Origin: Solwaraspora sp. WMMD791
GTDB taxonomy: Bacteria > Actinomycetota > Actinomycetes > Mycobacteriales > Micromonosporaceae
NCBI RefSeq assembly: GCF_029581195.1
Contig: NZ_CP120737.1
Location: forward strand, 6,735,001 to 6,799,000
Direction of reading: 5' to 3'
Length of the DNA: 64,000 nucleotides
Shown: positions 52,346-61,860 of the stretch, one piece after another
Position numbering within the stretch: position 1 is the first letter of the stretch
Layout: every line of letters starts with the position of its first letter
The notes under the pieces: generated by a model
The model's database searches: none
What the model was told of the DNA's origin: nothing
What the model saw: only the letters and a program-made list of their open reading frames with translations
Made by a program: the position numbers and the translations under genes

Positions 52346-53410
52346 CTACGGACGGCGGGCGACGATCAGGTCGCGGACGATCGCCTGATCGACCCGGTGG
52401 GCGAAATCGCCGTACCCCGGACCGTCGGCCACCTCCAGACCGACCTTGACCAGCAGCGCGGCCAGGTCGTCGCGGGCGGCGACCAGAGTGTTCCAGGAGA
52501 TCCCCAGTGCCCCGCCGGGGCGCAGCAGCGCCATCCATACCGGCAGCGCCTCCGCCAGCAGACCCAGCGGATCGCGGGTCAACCGGTCCGCCTGGCCGCG
52601 GGTGCCGTGCGCCACCCCGTACGGGGCGTCGGTGACGATCGCGTCGAAGCTGCCGGCGCGGAAGAAGTCCCGGCCGCGCCGGGTGTCGGCGTGCACCATC
52701 GTCAGATCCAGGGTCCGCCCCGCCTTGTGGTCGTCCTTGCTGGCGGCCAGGGTGATCGCCAGCCGCCGGCCCAGCTGGGTCCGGTTGCGGCGTACTTGAG
52801 CGATGTCGGCCGAGTGCTTGAGCCGCTTGTGCTTCAACCAGGTACGGATGAAGTTGGCGTACACCTCGAAGTCCTTGCCGTCGATCTCTACCCCGGCGGC
52901 GTGCCAGCCGTACATCATCGCCTGGTTGAGAGTGGTGCCCCGGCCACACATCGGATCGAGGATCCGCAGCGGTGGGGAGTCCGGGCCGAGCGGGTCGACA
53001 GCTGTGTCGGCGGCACCGGCCCGGCCGGTAACGGCCAGCGCGGTCACGTTCACCAGCAGTTTGGTGAACTGCTCATTGGTCTTCCCGGCGTACTTCGGGA
53101 TGGTGATCAGGTCACTGTCGAAGCGGTCCCGACCGGTCACCGCGACCGGCCGCAGCAGGTCGCCCTCGCGGGCGAAGAACGCGTACCGGGCGGAGAGGTT
53201 GGCCAGCACCGACAGGTCCCGGTCGGTCAGGTCGACCCCGGTGAAGGTGACGTACGGCAGCCCACCGATCGCGGTGACCGCGACGTCGGTCAGCCGCCCG
53301 CCGAGCGCCCGGTCACCGAAGACGGCCAGCTCGGCGGCGGCCAGCGCGACGGCGGACTCGGCGTACACCCGGTTCGCGGACGGGTGGATCAGCAGGGCGT
53401 ACGCGGTCAT
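52346..53410 (-). CDS. TRM11-like RNA/DNA methyltransferase
   Basis: A 354-residue SAM-dependent methyltransferase. The N-terminal ~130 residues are THUMP-like (AYALLIHPSANRVYAESAVAL, TFTGVDLTDRDLSVLANLS). The catalytic part has motif I LDPMCGRGTTLNQAMMYGW, motif II GVEIDGKD, and motif IV VTDAPYGV, the D-A-P-Y form seen in TRM11-type tRNA guanine methyltransferases. A single gene divergent from DUF5522. The tRNA position modified is not known. Confidence 0.85.
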   Translation of the reverse strand: MTAYALLIHPSANRVYAESAVALAAAELAVFGDRALGGRLTDVAVTAIGGLPYVTFTGVDLTDRDLSVLANLSARYAFFAREGDLLRPVAVTGRDRFDSDLITIPKYAGKTNEQFTKLLVNVTALAVTGRAGAADTAVDPLGPDSPPLRILDPMCGRGTTLNQAMMYGWHAAGVEIDGKDFEVYANFIRTWLKHKRLKHSADIAQVRRNRTQLGRRLAITLAASKDDHKAGRTLDLTMVHADTRRGRDFFRAGSFDAIVTDAPYGVAHGTRGQADRLTRDPLGLLAEALPVWMALLRPGGALGISWNTLVAARDDLAALLVKVGLEVADGPGYGDFAHRVDQAIVRDLIVARRP

Positions 53411-53484
53411 CGGGGTCCGTTCGGGTCGGTGCGTGATGGACCCACGAGTGTTACCACACCGGCGGCCTGCGTAGGGTCACCGGT

Positions 53485-53733
53485 ATGGCGGGTGCACGGG
53501 GGCGACGGTTGCCGCTGGCGGATCGGCCGCTCACCGAGCCGCATCCGGCCCGGCTGGCGCCGGGGCATCCGCATCGGGCGGCGATCCTGGCGGCGCACGC
53601 GGCGGCGCTCGACGCCGGGAACGCCGGCTACCTCGACCCGGGCACCGGACTGTTCGTGCTGACCGCCGCGTTCCTGGCCCGCCGGGGCACCTGCTGCGAC
53701 CAGGGTTGCCGGCACTGCCCGTACCTACCGTGA
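53485..53733 (+). CDS. DUF5522 family protein
   Basis: An 82-residue protein ending in YLDPGTGLFVLTAAFLARRGTCC split from DQGCRHCPYLP; the C-C...C..C cluster (CCDQGCRHCPY) probably binds a metal. This is the DUF5522 signature in many bacteria, of unknown function. ATG 53485 is about 75 bases from the divergent methyltransferase start. Confidence 0.88.
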   Translation: MAGARGRRLPLADRPLTEPHPARLAPGHPHRAAILAAHAAALDAGNAGYLDPGTGLFVLTAAFLARRGTCCDQGCRHCPYLP

Positions 53734-53891
53734 GGCGCCGCCCGCGCCCGAGGTGACCGCCTGCGCAGCGGGCTGCGGCGTCGCGGCCGGGAGTTGCCCG
53801 GGTGGCGGACTTTCGCGCAGGGCCGGGAAGCCGTACGGTGTGCCACGAACAATCCGCCTTTTTCGACCGGCCTGACCCGTGGGAGGCCACT

Positions 53892-54503
53892 GTGGGCGTT
53901 CGTGTGTCCCTGTCCGGCGCCGCTGCGATCCTGCTGCTGCTCGCCACGGGCTGCTCCACCGAGGCGGCGGCGACCGCCGGCACCGAGTCTTCCGAGGCAC
54001 CGCAGGCCAGCCCGTCGCCGAGCCCGGTCGAGCCGTACCCGGAGGTGCCCCGGCCACCGGCAGCCGAAGCCGGCGGCGTCTGCGCGGTGTTCGACTACGA
54101 CGTGGTGGAGAAGATCGTCGGGTTCCGGTTCGAGGTGGCGGCGGCGAGCACCCACGACAAGACGCGCTCCTGCCTGCTGCGTCCGGCGCAGGAGCCGCTG
54201 CCGGACCTGATGCTGTCGATCTCGGACACCAAGGCCAGCGCGTCGGTGTTCGCCGACGACGTCGCGCCGGTCGGCGCCAAGGAGATCCCGGACTTCGCGA
54301 AGGCCGCCTACTGGGTCCCGATCAAACCCGACCCGGACACCGGGTACGGGGCGGCGCTGGAGGTCAACTGGATCACTGCCGACCCGACGCAACTCAGCCT
54401 GCGCTGGACGTTCGCTCCGGGTGACGACGAACAGTCCGCGGTCGAGATGGCACCGAAGATGGTGGAACTGGCCCGGCTGGTGCACGACAACCGGAAGAAG
54501 TGA
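53892..54503 (+). CDS. Lipoprotein of unknown function
   Basis: A 203-residue exported lipoprotein: signal VRVSLSGAAAILLLLATGC with lipobox LATGC, then a Ser/Pro/Glu linker (SSEAPQASPSPSPVEPYPEV) and a ~140-residue globular domain with two cysteines (GVCAVFDYD, RSCLLRPA). This resembles DUF3558-type actinomycete lipoproteins in size and spacing of the cysteines, a weak comparison. GGGAGG lies before GTG 53892; a longer frame to 53802 would push the signal inside. It converges with ideR. Confidence 0.8.
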   Translation: MGVRVSLSGAAAILLLLATGCSTEAAATAGTESSEAPQASPSPSPVEPYPEVPRPPAAEAGGVCAVFDYDVVEKIVGFRFEVAAASTHDKTRSCLLRPAQEPLPDLMLSISDTKASASVFADDVAPVGAKEIPDFAKAAYWVPIKPDPDTGYGAALEVNWITADPTQLSLRWTFAPGDDEQSAVEMAPKMVELARLVHDNRKK

Positions 54504-54535
54504 GCCGGCCCCGGGGTGGTCCCCGGACCCGGCTC
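54502..54535. terminator. Hairpin after the lipoprotein gene
   Basis: GAGCCGG and CCCGGCTC arms enclose a CCCGGGG/CCCCGG-rich inner stem, immediately at the lipoprotein stop. Confidence 0.6.
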
Positions 54536-54564
54536 TCATCGATCAGGGCGCGAACGCCGACGCC

Positions 54565-54611
54565 CGTCGGTCAGGCGGAGGCGCCGTTTCGTCGGTCAGG
54601 CGGAGGCGCCG
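54565..54611. repeat. 22-bp direct repeat duplicating the 3' end of ideR
   Basis: CGTCGGTCAGGCGGAGGCGCCG at 54565-54586 and 54590-54611. The second copy contains the last codons and stop of ideR (reading GASA-stop on the minus strand); the first is an extra copy just outside the gene. Confidence 0.85.
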
Positions 54612-55321
54612 GCGAGTGACCGGCCGTGGTCGCCGACCGCGACGAACACCCGCGAGGCGACCTCCCGGGGCAGGTGGATCTTCTCCCCGGAGCGGTCGAT
54701 GGTCACCCCGTCACGCTCCTGGGCGACCGTGACCGTGGCACCCGGATCCACCCCGGCGGTGTGCAGTTGCCGCAGCACGTCGGCGTTGGTCTGCACGCTC
54801 TCGCAGATCCGCCGGACCACGACCGTGCCGGTCAGGCCGGGGAACGCGAGGTTGCGCTCGGTTTCGGCGGCGATGTCGGGGCTGACCTTGGCCGGCTGCC
54901 CACCGGAGAGCGCCTCCAGGCCGGGGATCGGGTTGCCGTACGGCGACCGCGTCGGCCGGTTGAGCAGGTCGTAGACCTTCTGCTCCACCGCGTCGCTCAT
55001 CACGTGCTCCCAGCGGCAGGCCTCCTCGTGGGCCTCCTCGTAGGGCATCCCGATGACGTTGACCAGCAGCAACTCGGCCAGCCGGTGCTTGCGCATCACG
55101 GACACCGCCTGTGCACGCCCGAGGTCGGTCAGCCGCAGGTTCCGGTCGTCCTCGATGGTGAGCAGCCCGTCGCGCTCCATCCGGGCAACCGTCTGGCTGA
55201 CCGTGGGACCGCTCTGGCGCAGCCGCTCGGCGATCCGGGCGCGCAACGGCGGCACCGACTCCTCTTCGAGCTCGAGGATGGTGCGCAGATACATCTCAGT
55301 GGTATCGACAAGATCGTTCAC
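54596..55321 (-). CDS. ideR: Iron-dependent repressor, DtxR/IdeR family
   Basis: An Fe(II)-sensing repressor of iron uptake and storage genes. The N-terminal winged helix (LVDTTEMYLRTILELEEE to LTIEDDRNLRLTDLGRA) is followed by the metal-binding/dimer domain. With the start at GTG 55321 all DtxR ligands fall on their standard numbers: Met10, His79, Glu83, His98, Cys102, Glu105, His106 (CRWEH at 102-106). A C-terminal SH3-like domain (residues about 150-241) completes the family length of 241. This numbering strongly supports the chosen start. Confidence 0.95.
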   Translation of the reverse strand: MNDLVDTTEMYLRTILELEEESVPPLRARIAERLRQSGPTVSQTVARMERDGLLTIEDDRNLRLTDLGRAQAVSVMRKHRLAELLLVNVIGMPYEEAHEEACRWEHVMSDAVEQKVYDLLNRPTRSPYGNPIPGLEALSGGQPAKVSPDIAAETERNLAFPGLTGTVVVRRICESVQTNADVLRQLHTAGVDPGATVTVAQERDGVTIDRSGEKIHLPREVASRVFVAVGDHGRSLAGASA

Positions 55322-55413
55322 GGTCTGCTGCCCTCCAGTGCTCAATGCTACCCTGCGACGCCGACAACCAGCCGTAACGGACACGTGGCTGCGGGCAGGC
55401 ATCGGCCGACCTG

Positions 55414-56268
55414 GTGTTGAATGGGGCCGTGTTCGCTGCCGACGACCCTACCGTTGCCGTCGCCGCGTTGGCCGACGCGCTCACCCCCGACACGCCGCCG
55501 ACGCTGCTCGACGTGCGGTGGCGGCTCACCGGCCCACCGGGGCGCGACGACTACGCCGCCGGACACCTGCCCGGCGCGGTCTTCGTCGACCTCGACACCC
55601 AGCTCTGCGGCCCACCCGGCCGCGACGGCCGGCACCCGCTGCCCGACCCCGCCGCGCTGCAGACCGTGCTGCGGGCCGCCGGGGTACGGGCCGGGCAGCC
55701 CGTCGTGGTCTACGACGACGGTGACGCGATGGCCGCCGCCCGCGCCTGGTGGACGCTGCGCTGGGCCGGGCACCGGCCGACCTGGGTGCTCGACGGCGGC
55801 TACCGGGCCTGGGCGGCCGCCGGTCTCCCGGTGGTCACCCAGGTGCCGTCCCCGTCGGCCGGCGACATCACCGTACGGCCGGGTGGCCTGCCGGTGCTCG
55901 ACGCCGCCGGCGCCGGTCGGCTGCCCCACGACGGCGGCCTGCTGATCGACGTACGCGCCCCCGAGCGGTACCGGGGCGAATGGGAGCCGGTCGACCCGGT
56001 GGCCGGGCACATCCCGGGCGCGGTCAACCTGCCGACCACCGGGCACACCGACGGCGCCGGCCGGCTGCGCGACGCCGCCGCGCTGCGGGACCGGTTCACC
56101 GCCGCCGGACTGCGCCCGGACACCCCGGTCGCCGCGTACTGCGGATCGGGGGTGACGGCCGCGCACACGGTGCTGGCGCTGCACCGCGCCGGGCGCACCG
56201 ACGCGGCCCTCTACGTCGGCTCCTGGAGTGAGTGGATCACCGATGCGGGCCGGCCCGTGCAACGATGA
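55414..56268 (+). CDS. Rhodanese-type sulfurtransferase (thiosulfate/3-mercaptopyruvate)
   Basis: A 284-residue two-domain sulfurtransferase. The first rhodanese domain (LLDVRWRLTG, DYAAGHLPGAVFVDLD) is non-catalytic; the second has LLIDVRAPERYRGE, GHIPGAVNLP and the active loop AYCGSGVTAAH with the catalytic Cys. The loop CGSGVT is typical for thiosulfate and mercaptopyruvate sulfurtransferases. GTG 55414 is used; GTG 55429 is possible. Four bases separate it from the AcuC gene. Confidence 0.93.
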   Translation: MLNGAVFAADDPTVAVAALADALTPDTPPTLLDVRWRLTGPPGRDDYAAGHLPGAVFVDLDTQLCGPPGRDGRHPLPDPAALQTVLRAAGVRAGQPVVVYDDGDAMAAARAWWTLRWAGHRPTWVLDGGYRAWAAAGLPVVTQVPSPSAGDITVRPGGLPVLDAAGAGRLPHDGGLLIDVRAPERYRGEWEPVDPVAGHIPGAVNLPTTGHTDGAGRLRDAAALRDRFTAAGLRPDTPVAAYCGSGVTAAHTVLALHRAGRTDAALYVGSWSEWITDAGRPVQR

Positions 56269-56272
56269 CCAG

Positions 56273-57496
56273 ATGCCGGACGCGACGGGCGAGACGACAG
56301 GCGGGACGGACCAGCAAGCGGACACGACGCTGGTCGTCTGGGACGACCGGCTGCTGACCTACGACCTGGGTGACCACCCGCTGGACCCGGTACGCGTGGA
56401 GCTGACCATCGCGCTGGCCCGCGAGTACGGCCTGCTCGACCGGGTCGGGGTACGGCTGGCCGCCCCCGAGCCCGCCGACGACGCCGCGTTGACCCGGGTG
56501 CACCGGCCCGACTACCTCGACGCGGTCCGGGTCGCCCACGACGACCCGTTCTTTTCCGGCTACGGCCTGGGCACCCCGGACAATCCGACGTTCGCCGGGA
56601 TGCACGACGCCAGCGCGCTGGTCGCCGGCGCCACGCTGGCCGCCGCCGAGGCGGTCTGGCGGGGCACGGCCCGCCGGGCGGTCAACGTCTCCGGTGGGCT
56701 GCACCACGCGATGCCGGGCCGGGCCGCCGGGTTCTGCGTCTACAACGATCCGGCGGTGGCCATCGCCCGCCTGCTCGACCTCGGTGCCGAGCGGATCGCC
56801 TACGTCGACATCGACGTGCACCACGGCGACGGGGTGCAGGAGATCTTCTACGACGACCCCCGGGTGCTCACCATCAGCCTGCACGAGACCCCGTTGGCGC
56901 TGTTCCCGGGCACCGGCTTCCCCGACGAGGTCGGCGGCCCGACGGCGCGGGGCAGCGCCGTCAACGTGGCGCTGCCCTCCGGTACGGCCGACGCCGGGTG
57001 GTTACGGGCGTTCCACGCGGTCGTGCCGTCGCTGCTGCGGGCCTTCCAGCCACAACTGTTGGTCACCCAGTGCGGGGCCGACGCGCACCGGCTCGACCCG
57101 CTGGCCGACCTGGGCCTGAGCGTGGACTGCCAGCGGGCGGCGTACCTGGCGCTGCGGTCGCTGGCCGACGAACTCTGCGACGGACGCTGGGTGGCCACCG
57201 GCGGCGGCGGGTACGCCCTGGTCGAAGTGGTGCCCCGGGCCTGGACCCACCTGCTGGCGGTCGCCACCGGTGCCCCGCTGCACCCGGCGACGCTGACCCC
57301 GCCGGCGTGGCGGGCGTTGGCCGCCGCCCGCTGTCCCGGCCGGCCGGTGCCGCTGCGGATGACCGACGACGTCGACCTCGACTTCACCGCCTGGCAGCCC
57401 GGCGGCGACCCGGATCCGGTCGATCGGGCGATCATGGCGACCCGCAGCGCGGTGTTCCCGCTGCACGGACTCGACCCGCACGACCCCCGGGACTGA
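56273..57496 (+). CDS. acuC: AcuC-type (class I HDAC-like) lysine deacetylase
   Basis: A 407-residue Zn-dependent deacetylase of the histone-deacetylase/acetoin-utilisation family. Active-site parts are GGLHHAMPGRAAGFCVYND (twin His and charge-relay), YVDIDVHHGDGVQE (Zn Asp and His), CGADAHRLDPLADL (second Zn Asp) and TGGGGYALVEV. The chemistry is removal of acetyl groups from lysine. ATG 56273 is just after the rhodanese stop. The following gene, three bases on, encodes a GNAT/acyl-CoA synthetase fusion, so an acetylating and a deacetylating enzyme are coexpressed. Confidence 0.92.
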   Translation: MPDATGETTGGTDQQADTTLVVWDDRLLTYDLGDHPLDPVRVELTIALAREYGLLDRVGVRLAAPEPADDAALTRVHRPDYLDAVRVAHDDPFFSGYGLGTPDNPTFAGMHDASALVAGATLAAAEAVWRGTARRAVNVSGGLHHAMPGRAAGFCVYNDPAVAIARLLDLGAERIAYVDIDVHHGDGVQEIFYDDPRVLTISLHETPLALFPGTGFPDEVGGPTARGSAVNVALPSGTADAGWLRAFHAVVPSLLRAFQPQLLVTQCGADAHRLDPLADLGLSVDCQRAAYLALRSLADELCDGRWVATGGGGYALVEVVPRAWTHLLAVATGAPLHPATLTPPAWRALAAARCPGRPVPLRMTDDVDLDFTAWQPGGDPDPVDRAIMATRSAVFPLHGLDPHDPRD

Positions 57497-57498
57497 CC

Positions 57499-60111
57499 GT
57501 GGATCCGTCGGCCGTGGACCGTCCAGAGCGGGATCGCTCTGCGCTGGACCGCTCGGCCGACGTCCTGCTGCGCGACGGCACCACCGTCCACCTGCGGCAG
57601 ATCCGGCCCGACGACGCCGACGCGATCGTCGCCATGCACGCCCGCTTCTCCGAACGCACCCGCTACCTGCGCTACTTCTCCCCGTACCCGCGCATCCCCG
57701 AACGCGACCTGCACCGGTTCGTCAACGTCGACCACCACGACCGGGAGGCGTTCGTGGTGGTCTCCGGCGACCGGATCTTCGCCGTCGGCCGGTTCGACCG
57801 CCTCGGCCCGGGCTCCACCGAAGCCGAGGTCGCCTTCGTGGTCGAGGATGCCCACCAGGGCCGCGGCGTCGGCTCGGTGCTGCTGGAGCACCTGGCCGCC
57901 GCCGCCCGCGCCGACGGCATCGACTCGTTCGTGGCGGAGGTGTTGCCGGCCAACGCCCCGATGCTGCGGGTCTTCTCCGACGCCGGCTACCCGGTGCGTC
58001 GCCGCTACGCCGACGGCGTCGTCCACCTGAGTTTCCCGATCGCCCCCACCGAGGCGTCGCTGCAGGTGCAGTGGAGCCGGGAACACAGCGCCGAGGCCCG
58101 GTCGATCGCCCGGCTGCTGACCCCGCGCGGCGTCGCCGTGTACGGGGCCAGCACGACCGGGCAGGGGGTCGGTGCCGCCATCCTCGGGCACCTGCGGGAC
58201 GGCGGATTCACCGGTGACATCGTCGGCGTACATCCCACGGCGCGACGCATCGGCGGGCTGCCCGCGTACCGGCGGGCCGCCGACGCCGACGTCCCGGTCG
58301 ACCTGGCGGTCGTCGCGGTCACCCCGGACGCGGTGCCGGCGGTGGTGGCGGACGCGGCCGCCGCCGGGGCGCACGGCGTGGTGGTCATCTCCGCCGGGTT
58401 CGCCGAGACCGGCCCGGCCGGTGTCGCCGCGCAACGGGAGCTGATCCGCACCGCGCACGTCGCCGGCCTGCGGGTGGTCGGCCCGAACTGCCTCGGGGTG
58501 GCGAACACCGATCCCCGGATCCGGCTCAACGCCACGCTCGCGCCGCAGCTGCCACCGGCCGGTCGGGTCGGGTTCTTCAGCCAGTCCGGGGCGCTCGGGG
58601 TGGCGCTGCTCGCCGAGGCGGACCGGCGTGGCCTGGGGCTGTCCACCTTCGTGTCGGCCGGTAACCGGGCCGACGTCTCCGGCAACGATCTGCTGCAGTA
58701 CTGGCAGGACGACCCCGGCACCGACGTCGTCCTGCTCTACCTGGAGACCTTCGGCAACCCGCGCAAGTTCGCCCGGCTGACCCGGCGCATCGGGCGGACC
58801 AAGCCGGTGGTGGCGCTCGCGCCGGGCAGCCGGCCCGATGGCCGGGAACCCGACGTCGGTGGGCCCGACGTCGGTGGGCCGGACGCCGCAGCGGTGACCC
58901 GGCTGTTCGCCCAGTCCGGGGTGATCCGGGTCGACACCGTCGCGGAACTGTTCGACGTCGGCACCCTGCTGGCCAACCAACCGCTGCCGGTGGGCCGACG
59001 GGTCGGCGTGGTCGGCAACTCGTCGGCGTTGGCGACGCTGGCCGCGGCGGCCTGCCGGACCCACCGGCTGACCGTCGCCGCCGGCTACCCGCGGACGGTC
59101 GCGCCCGAGTCCGGCGCACACGACTTCGCCGACTCACTCGCCGACGCCGCCGTCGACGCCGGGGTGGACGCCCTCGTGGTGGTCTTCGCTCCACCGCTGC
59201 CGGGTCAGCTGGCCGACGAGGACGCCGACTTCACCTCGGCGTTGGCCAGTGTGGCCCTCGCCGGGGACAAGCCGACCGTGGCGACCCTGCTGGCCGGGCA
59301 ACCGCCGGTCGGCGTGCCGACGTACCCGTCGGTGGAGGAGTCGGTGCGGGCGCTGGCCCGGGTCGCCGACTACGCGGACTGGCTGCGCCAGCCGCCCGGC
59401 GCGGTGCCGACGACGGCCGGGGTGGATGCCGCCGCCGGGCTGGCGGCGCTGTCGGCGCAGCCGCCCGACGCGGTCGGCCTGCTCACCGCGTACGGAATCG
59501 AGGTGGTTGGCTCGGTCCCGGCGGCCTGCGTCGAGCAGGCCGTCGCCGCCGCCTGCGACCTCGGTTTCCCGGTGGTGCTCAAGGCGGCGGCCGACGGACT
59601 GCGGCACCGGCTGGACCTGGGTGCGGTTCGTCTCGACCTGGCGTCGGCCGCCGCAGTCGACCAGGCCTACCGGGAGGTGGCGGCGCAGTTCGGCGCCCAG
59701 GTGCTCGTCCAGCCGATGGTGCCACCCGGGGTGGCCTGCGTGGTGGAGCTGGTCACCGACCCGACGTTCGGCCCGGTGGTCGGCTTCGGGCTGGGTGGGG
59801 TGGCGACGGACCTGCTGGGCGACCGGGCGTGGCGGGCGGCGCCGCTGACCGACCGGGACGCGGCCGAGCTGATCGACGAGCCGCGTGCGGCACCGCTGCT
59901 ACGCGGCTACCGGGGCGCCGGCGCGGTCGACCGGGACGCCCTGGTCGACCTTCTGGTCCGGGTCGGTCGCCTCGGCGACGAGCAGCCCCGGGTACACCGG
60001 CTACGGCTCAATCCGGTGCTGGCCCGGTCGGACGGGCTGGCGGTGCTGCACGTCAGCGTCGACGTCGGCCCGGCGGAGGTCCGGCCGGACACCGGCCCAC
60101 GCCGGCTCTGA
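57499..60111 (+). CDS. GNAT acetyltransferase fused to NDP-forming acyl-CoA synthetase (Pat/PatZ-like)
   Basis: An 870-residue fusion. Residues about 20-170 are a GNAT domain (LRQIRPDDADAIVAMHARFSERTRYLRYF in part, VVEDAHQGRGVGSVLLEHL, NAPMLRVFSDAGY). Residues about 190-870 are the acetate-CoA ligase (ADP-forming)-like parts: CoA-binding domain (GVAVYGASTTGQGVGAAILG, VISAGFAETG, VGPNCLGVAN), Succ-CoA ligase-like, and a C-terminal ATP-grasp (VVLKAAADGLRHR, GFGLGGVATDLLGD). Unlike E. coli PatZ the GNAT lies first, as in other actinomycete Pat proteins. Such enzymes acetylate metabolic enzymes; the synthetase part often only senses acyl-CoA. GTG 57499. Confidence 0.9.
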   Translation: MDPSAVDRPERDRSALDRSADVLLRDGTTVHLRQIRPDDADAIVAMHARFSERTRYLRYFSPYPRIPERDLHRFVNVDHHDREAFVVVSGDRIFAVGRFDRLGPGSTEAEVAFVVEDAHQGRGVGSVLLEHLAAAARADGIDSFVAEVLPANAPMLRVFSDAGYPVRRRYADGVVHLSFPIAPTEASLQVQWSREHSAEARSIARLLTPRGVAVYGASTTGQGVGAAILGHLRDGGFTGDIVGVHPTARRIGGLPAYRRAADADVPVDLAVVAVTPDAVPAVVADAAAAGAHGVVVISAGFAETGPAGVAAQRELIRTAHVAGLRVVGPNCLGVANTDPRIRLNATLAPQLPPAGRVGFFSQSGALGVALLAEADRRGLGLSTFVSAGNRADVSGNDLLQYWQDDPGTDVVLLYLETFGNPRKFARLTRRIGRTKPVVALAPGSRPDGREPDVGGPDVGGPDAAAVTRLFAQSGVIRVDTVAELFDVGTLLANQPLPVGRRVGVVGNSSALATLAAAACRTHRLTVAAGYPRTVAPESGAHDFADSLADAAVDAGVDALVVVFAPPLPGQLADEDADFTSALASVALAGDKPTVATLLAGQPPVGVPTYPSVEESVRALARVADYADWLRQPPGAVPTTAGVDAAAGLAALSAQPPDAVGLLTAYGIEVVGSVPAACVEQAVAAACDLGFPVVLKAAADGLRHRLDLGAVRLDLASAAAVDQAYREVAAQFGAQVLVQPMVPPGVACVVELVTDPTFGPVVGFGLGGVATDLLGDRAWRAAPLTDRDAAELIDEPRAAPLLRGYRGAGAVDRDALVDLLVRVGRLGDEQPRVHRLRLNPVLARSDGLAVLHVSVDVGPAEVRPDTGPRRL

Positions 60112-60156
60112 CCGAGCCCGGGCAGCACCGCCGGCTTGTCGTGCCGCCGAACCGCC

Positions 60157-60192
60157 GGTGGCCGGTCGGGTGCGGACACCCGACCGGCCACC
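60157..60192. terminator. Bidirectional hairpin terminator
   Basis: A 16-bp perfect stem (60157-60172 with 60177-60192) with a four-base loop between convergent genes. Confidence 0.85.
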
Positions 60193-60203
60193 GTCCCCCA
60201 CGG

Positions 60204-61208
<1,005 letters not shown>

Positions 61209-61400
61209 TCTCAGTCGCCTCCCCGCGTCGACAAGTGGTAAGCCAGCAGCGGAGTGCCGCTGGTGAAGACCAGCTTGCCGGTCGGGGCGTGAAGTCACGG
61301 TGAGGCGAGGGAGAGGTGGCATGAATCCGGGACCTGGCGACGCCCGGACGCGGCAGTACGGCTTCGCTACGTAGTCATCGGGCGACGGGAAGTCGTCGGC

Positions 61401-61847
61401 TCACAATTCCAGCAGGATGGTCTGCGGGCCAACGTTGACGCTCTCCACCAGCATGTGTGCGCGGAACCGGCCGGTCTGCACCGGCGCGCCCCGCTCGGTC
61501 AGCGCCGCGACGAACGCGCCGACCAACGGCTCGGCGACCTCCGCCGGGGCGGCCGCCGACCAGCTCGGCCGCCGGCCCCGACGGGCGTCTCCGTACAGGG
61601 TGAACTGACTGACCACCAGGATCGGTGCCCCCAGTTGCTCGGCGGACCGTTCGGCGGTGCCGACGGCGTCCGGGTCGGGCGGGAAGATCCGCAGCTCGTG
61701 CACCTTGCGGGCCATCTGGGCCGCGACGGCGGGGGTGTCGGAGCCGGTCACCCCGAGCAGCACCAACAGTCCGTCGTCGATCGCGGCGACGACGTCGCCG
61801 TCGACCGTGACCGATGCCCGGCTGACCGTCTGCACCACCGCCCGCAT
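61401..61847 (-). CDS. dtd: D-aminoacyl-tRNA deacylase
   Basis: Removes D-amino acids wrongly attached to tRNA. The 148 residues match the family end to end: [38 protein letters not shown] (catalytic SQFTLY) and the C-terminal [23 protein letters not shown] (Gly-cisPro loop as VGP). A single gene between the sigma factor and a methyltransferase, all on the minus strand. The ~190 bases between dtd and the sigma gene hold no gene. Confidence 0.95.
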   Translation of the reverse strand: MRAVVQTVSRASVTVDGDVVAAIDDGLLVLLGVTGSDTPAVAAQMARKVHELRIFPPDPDAVGTAERSAEQLGAPILVVSQFTLYGDARRGRRPSWSAAAPAEVAEPLVGAFVAALTERGAPVQTGRFRAHMLVESVNVGPQTILLEL

Positions 61848-61860
61848 GCCGGTCAGCCTG

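Noticed and set aside
58845-58885. 15-bp repeat (GACGTCGGTGGGCCC-like) in the acetyltransferase fusion gene
   Set aside because: Encodes a DVGGP linker repeat between domains; a common low-complexity linker.
56848-59121. 757-codon minus-strand frame antisense to the deacetylase and acetyltransferase fusion
   Set aside because: Composition is that of a shadow frame and both sense genes have full domain sets.
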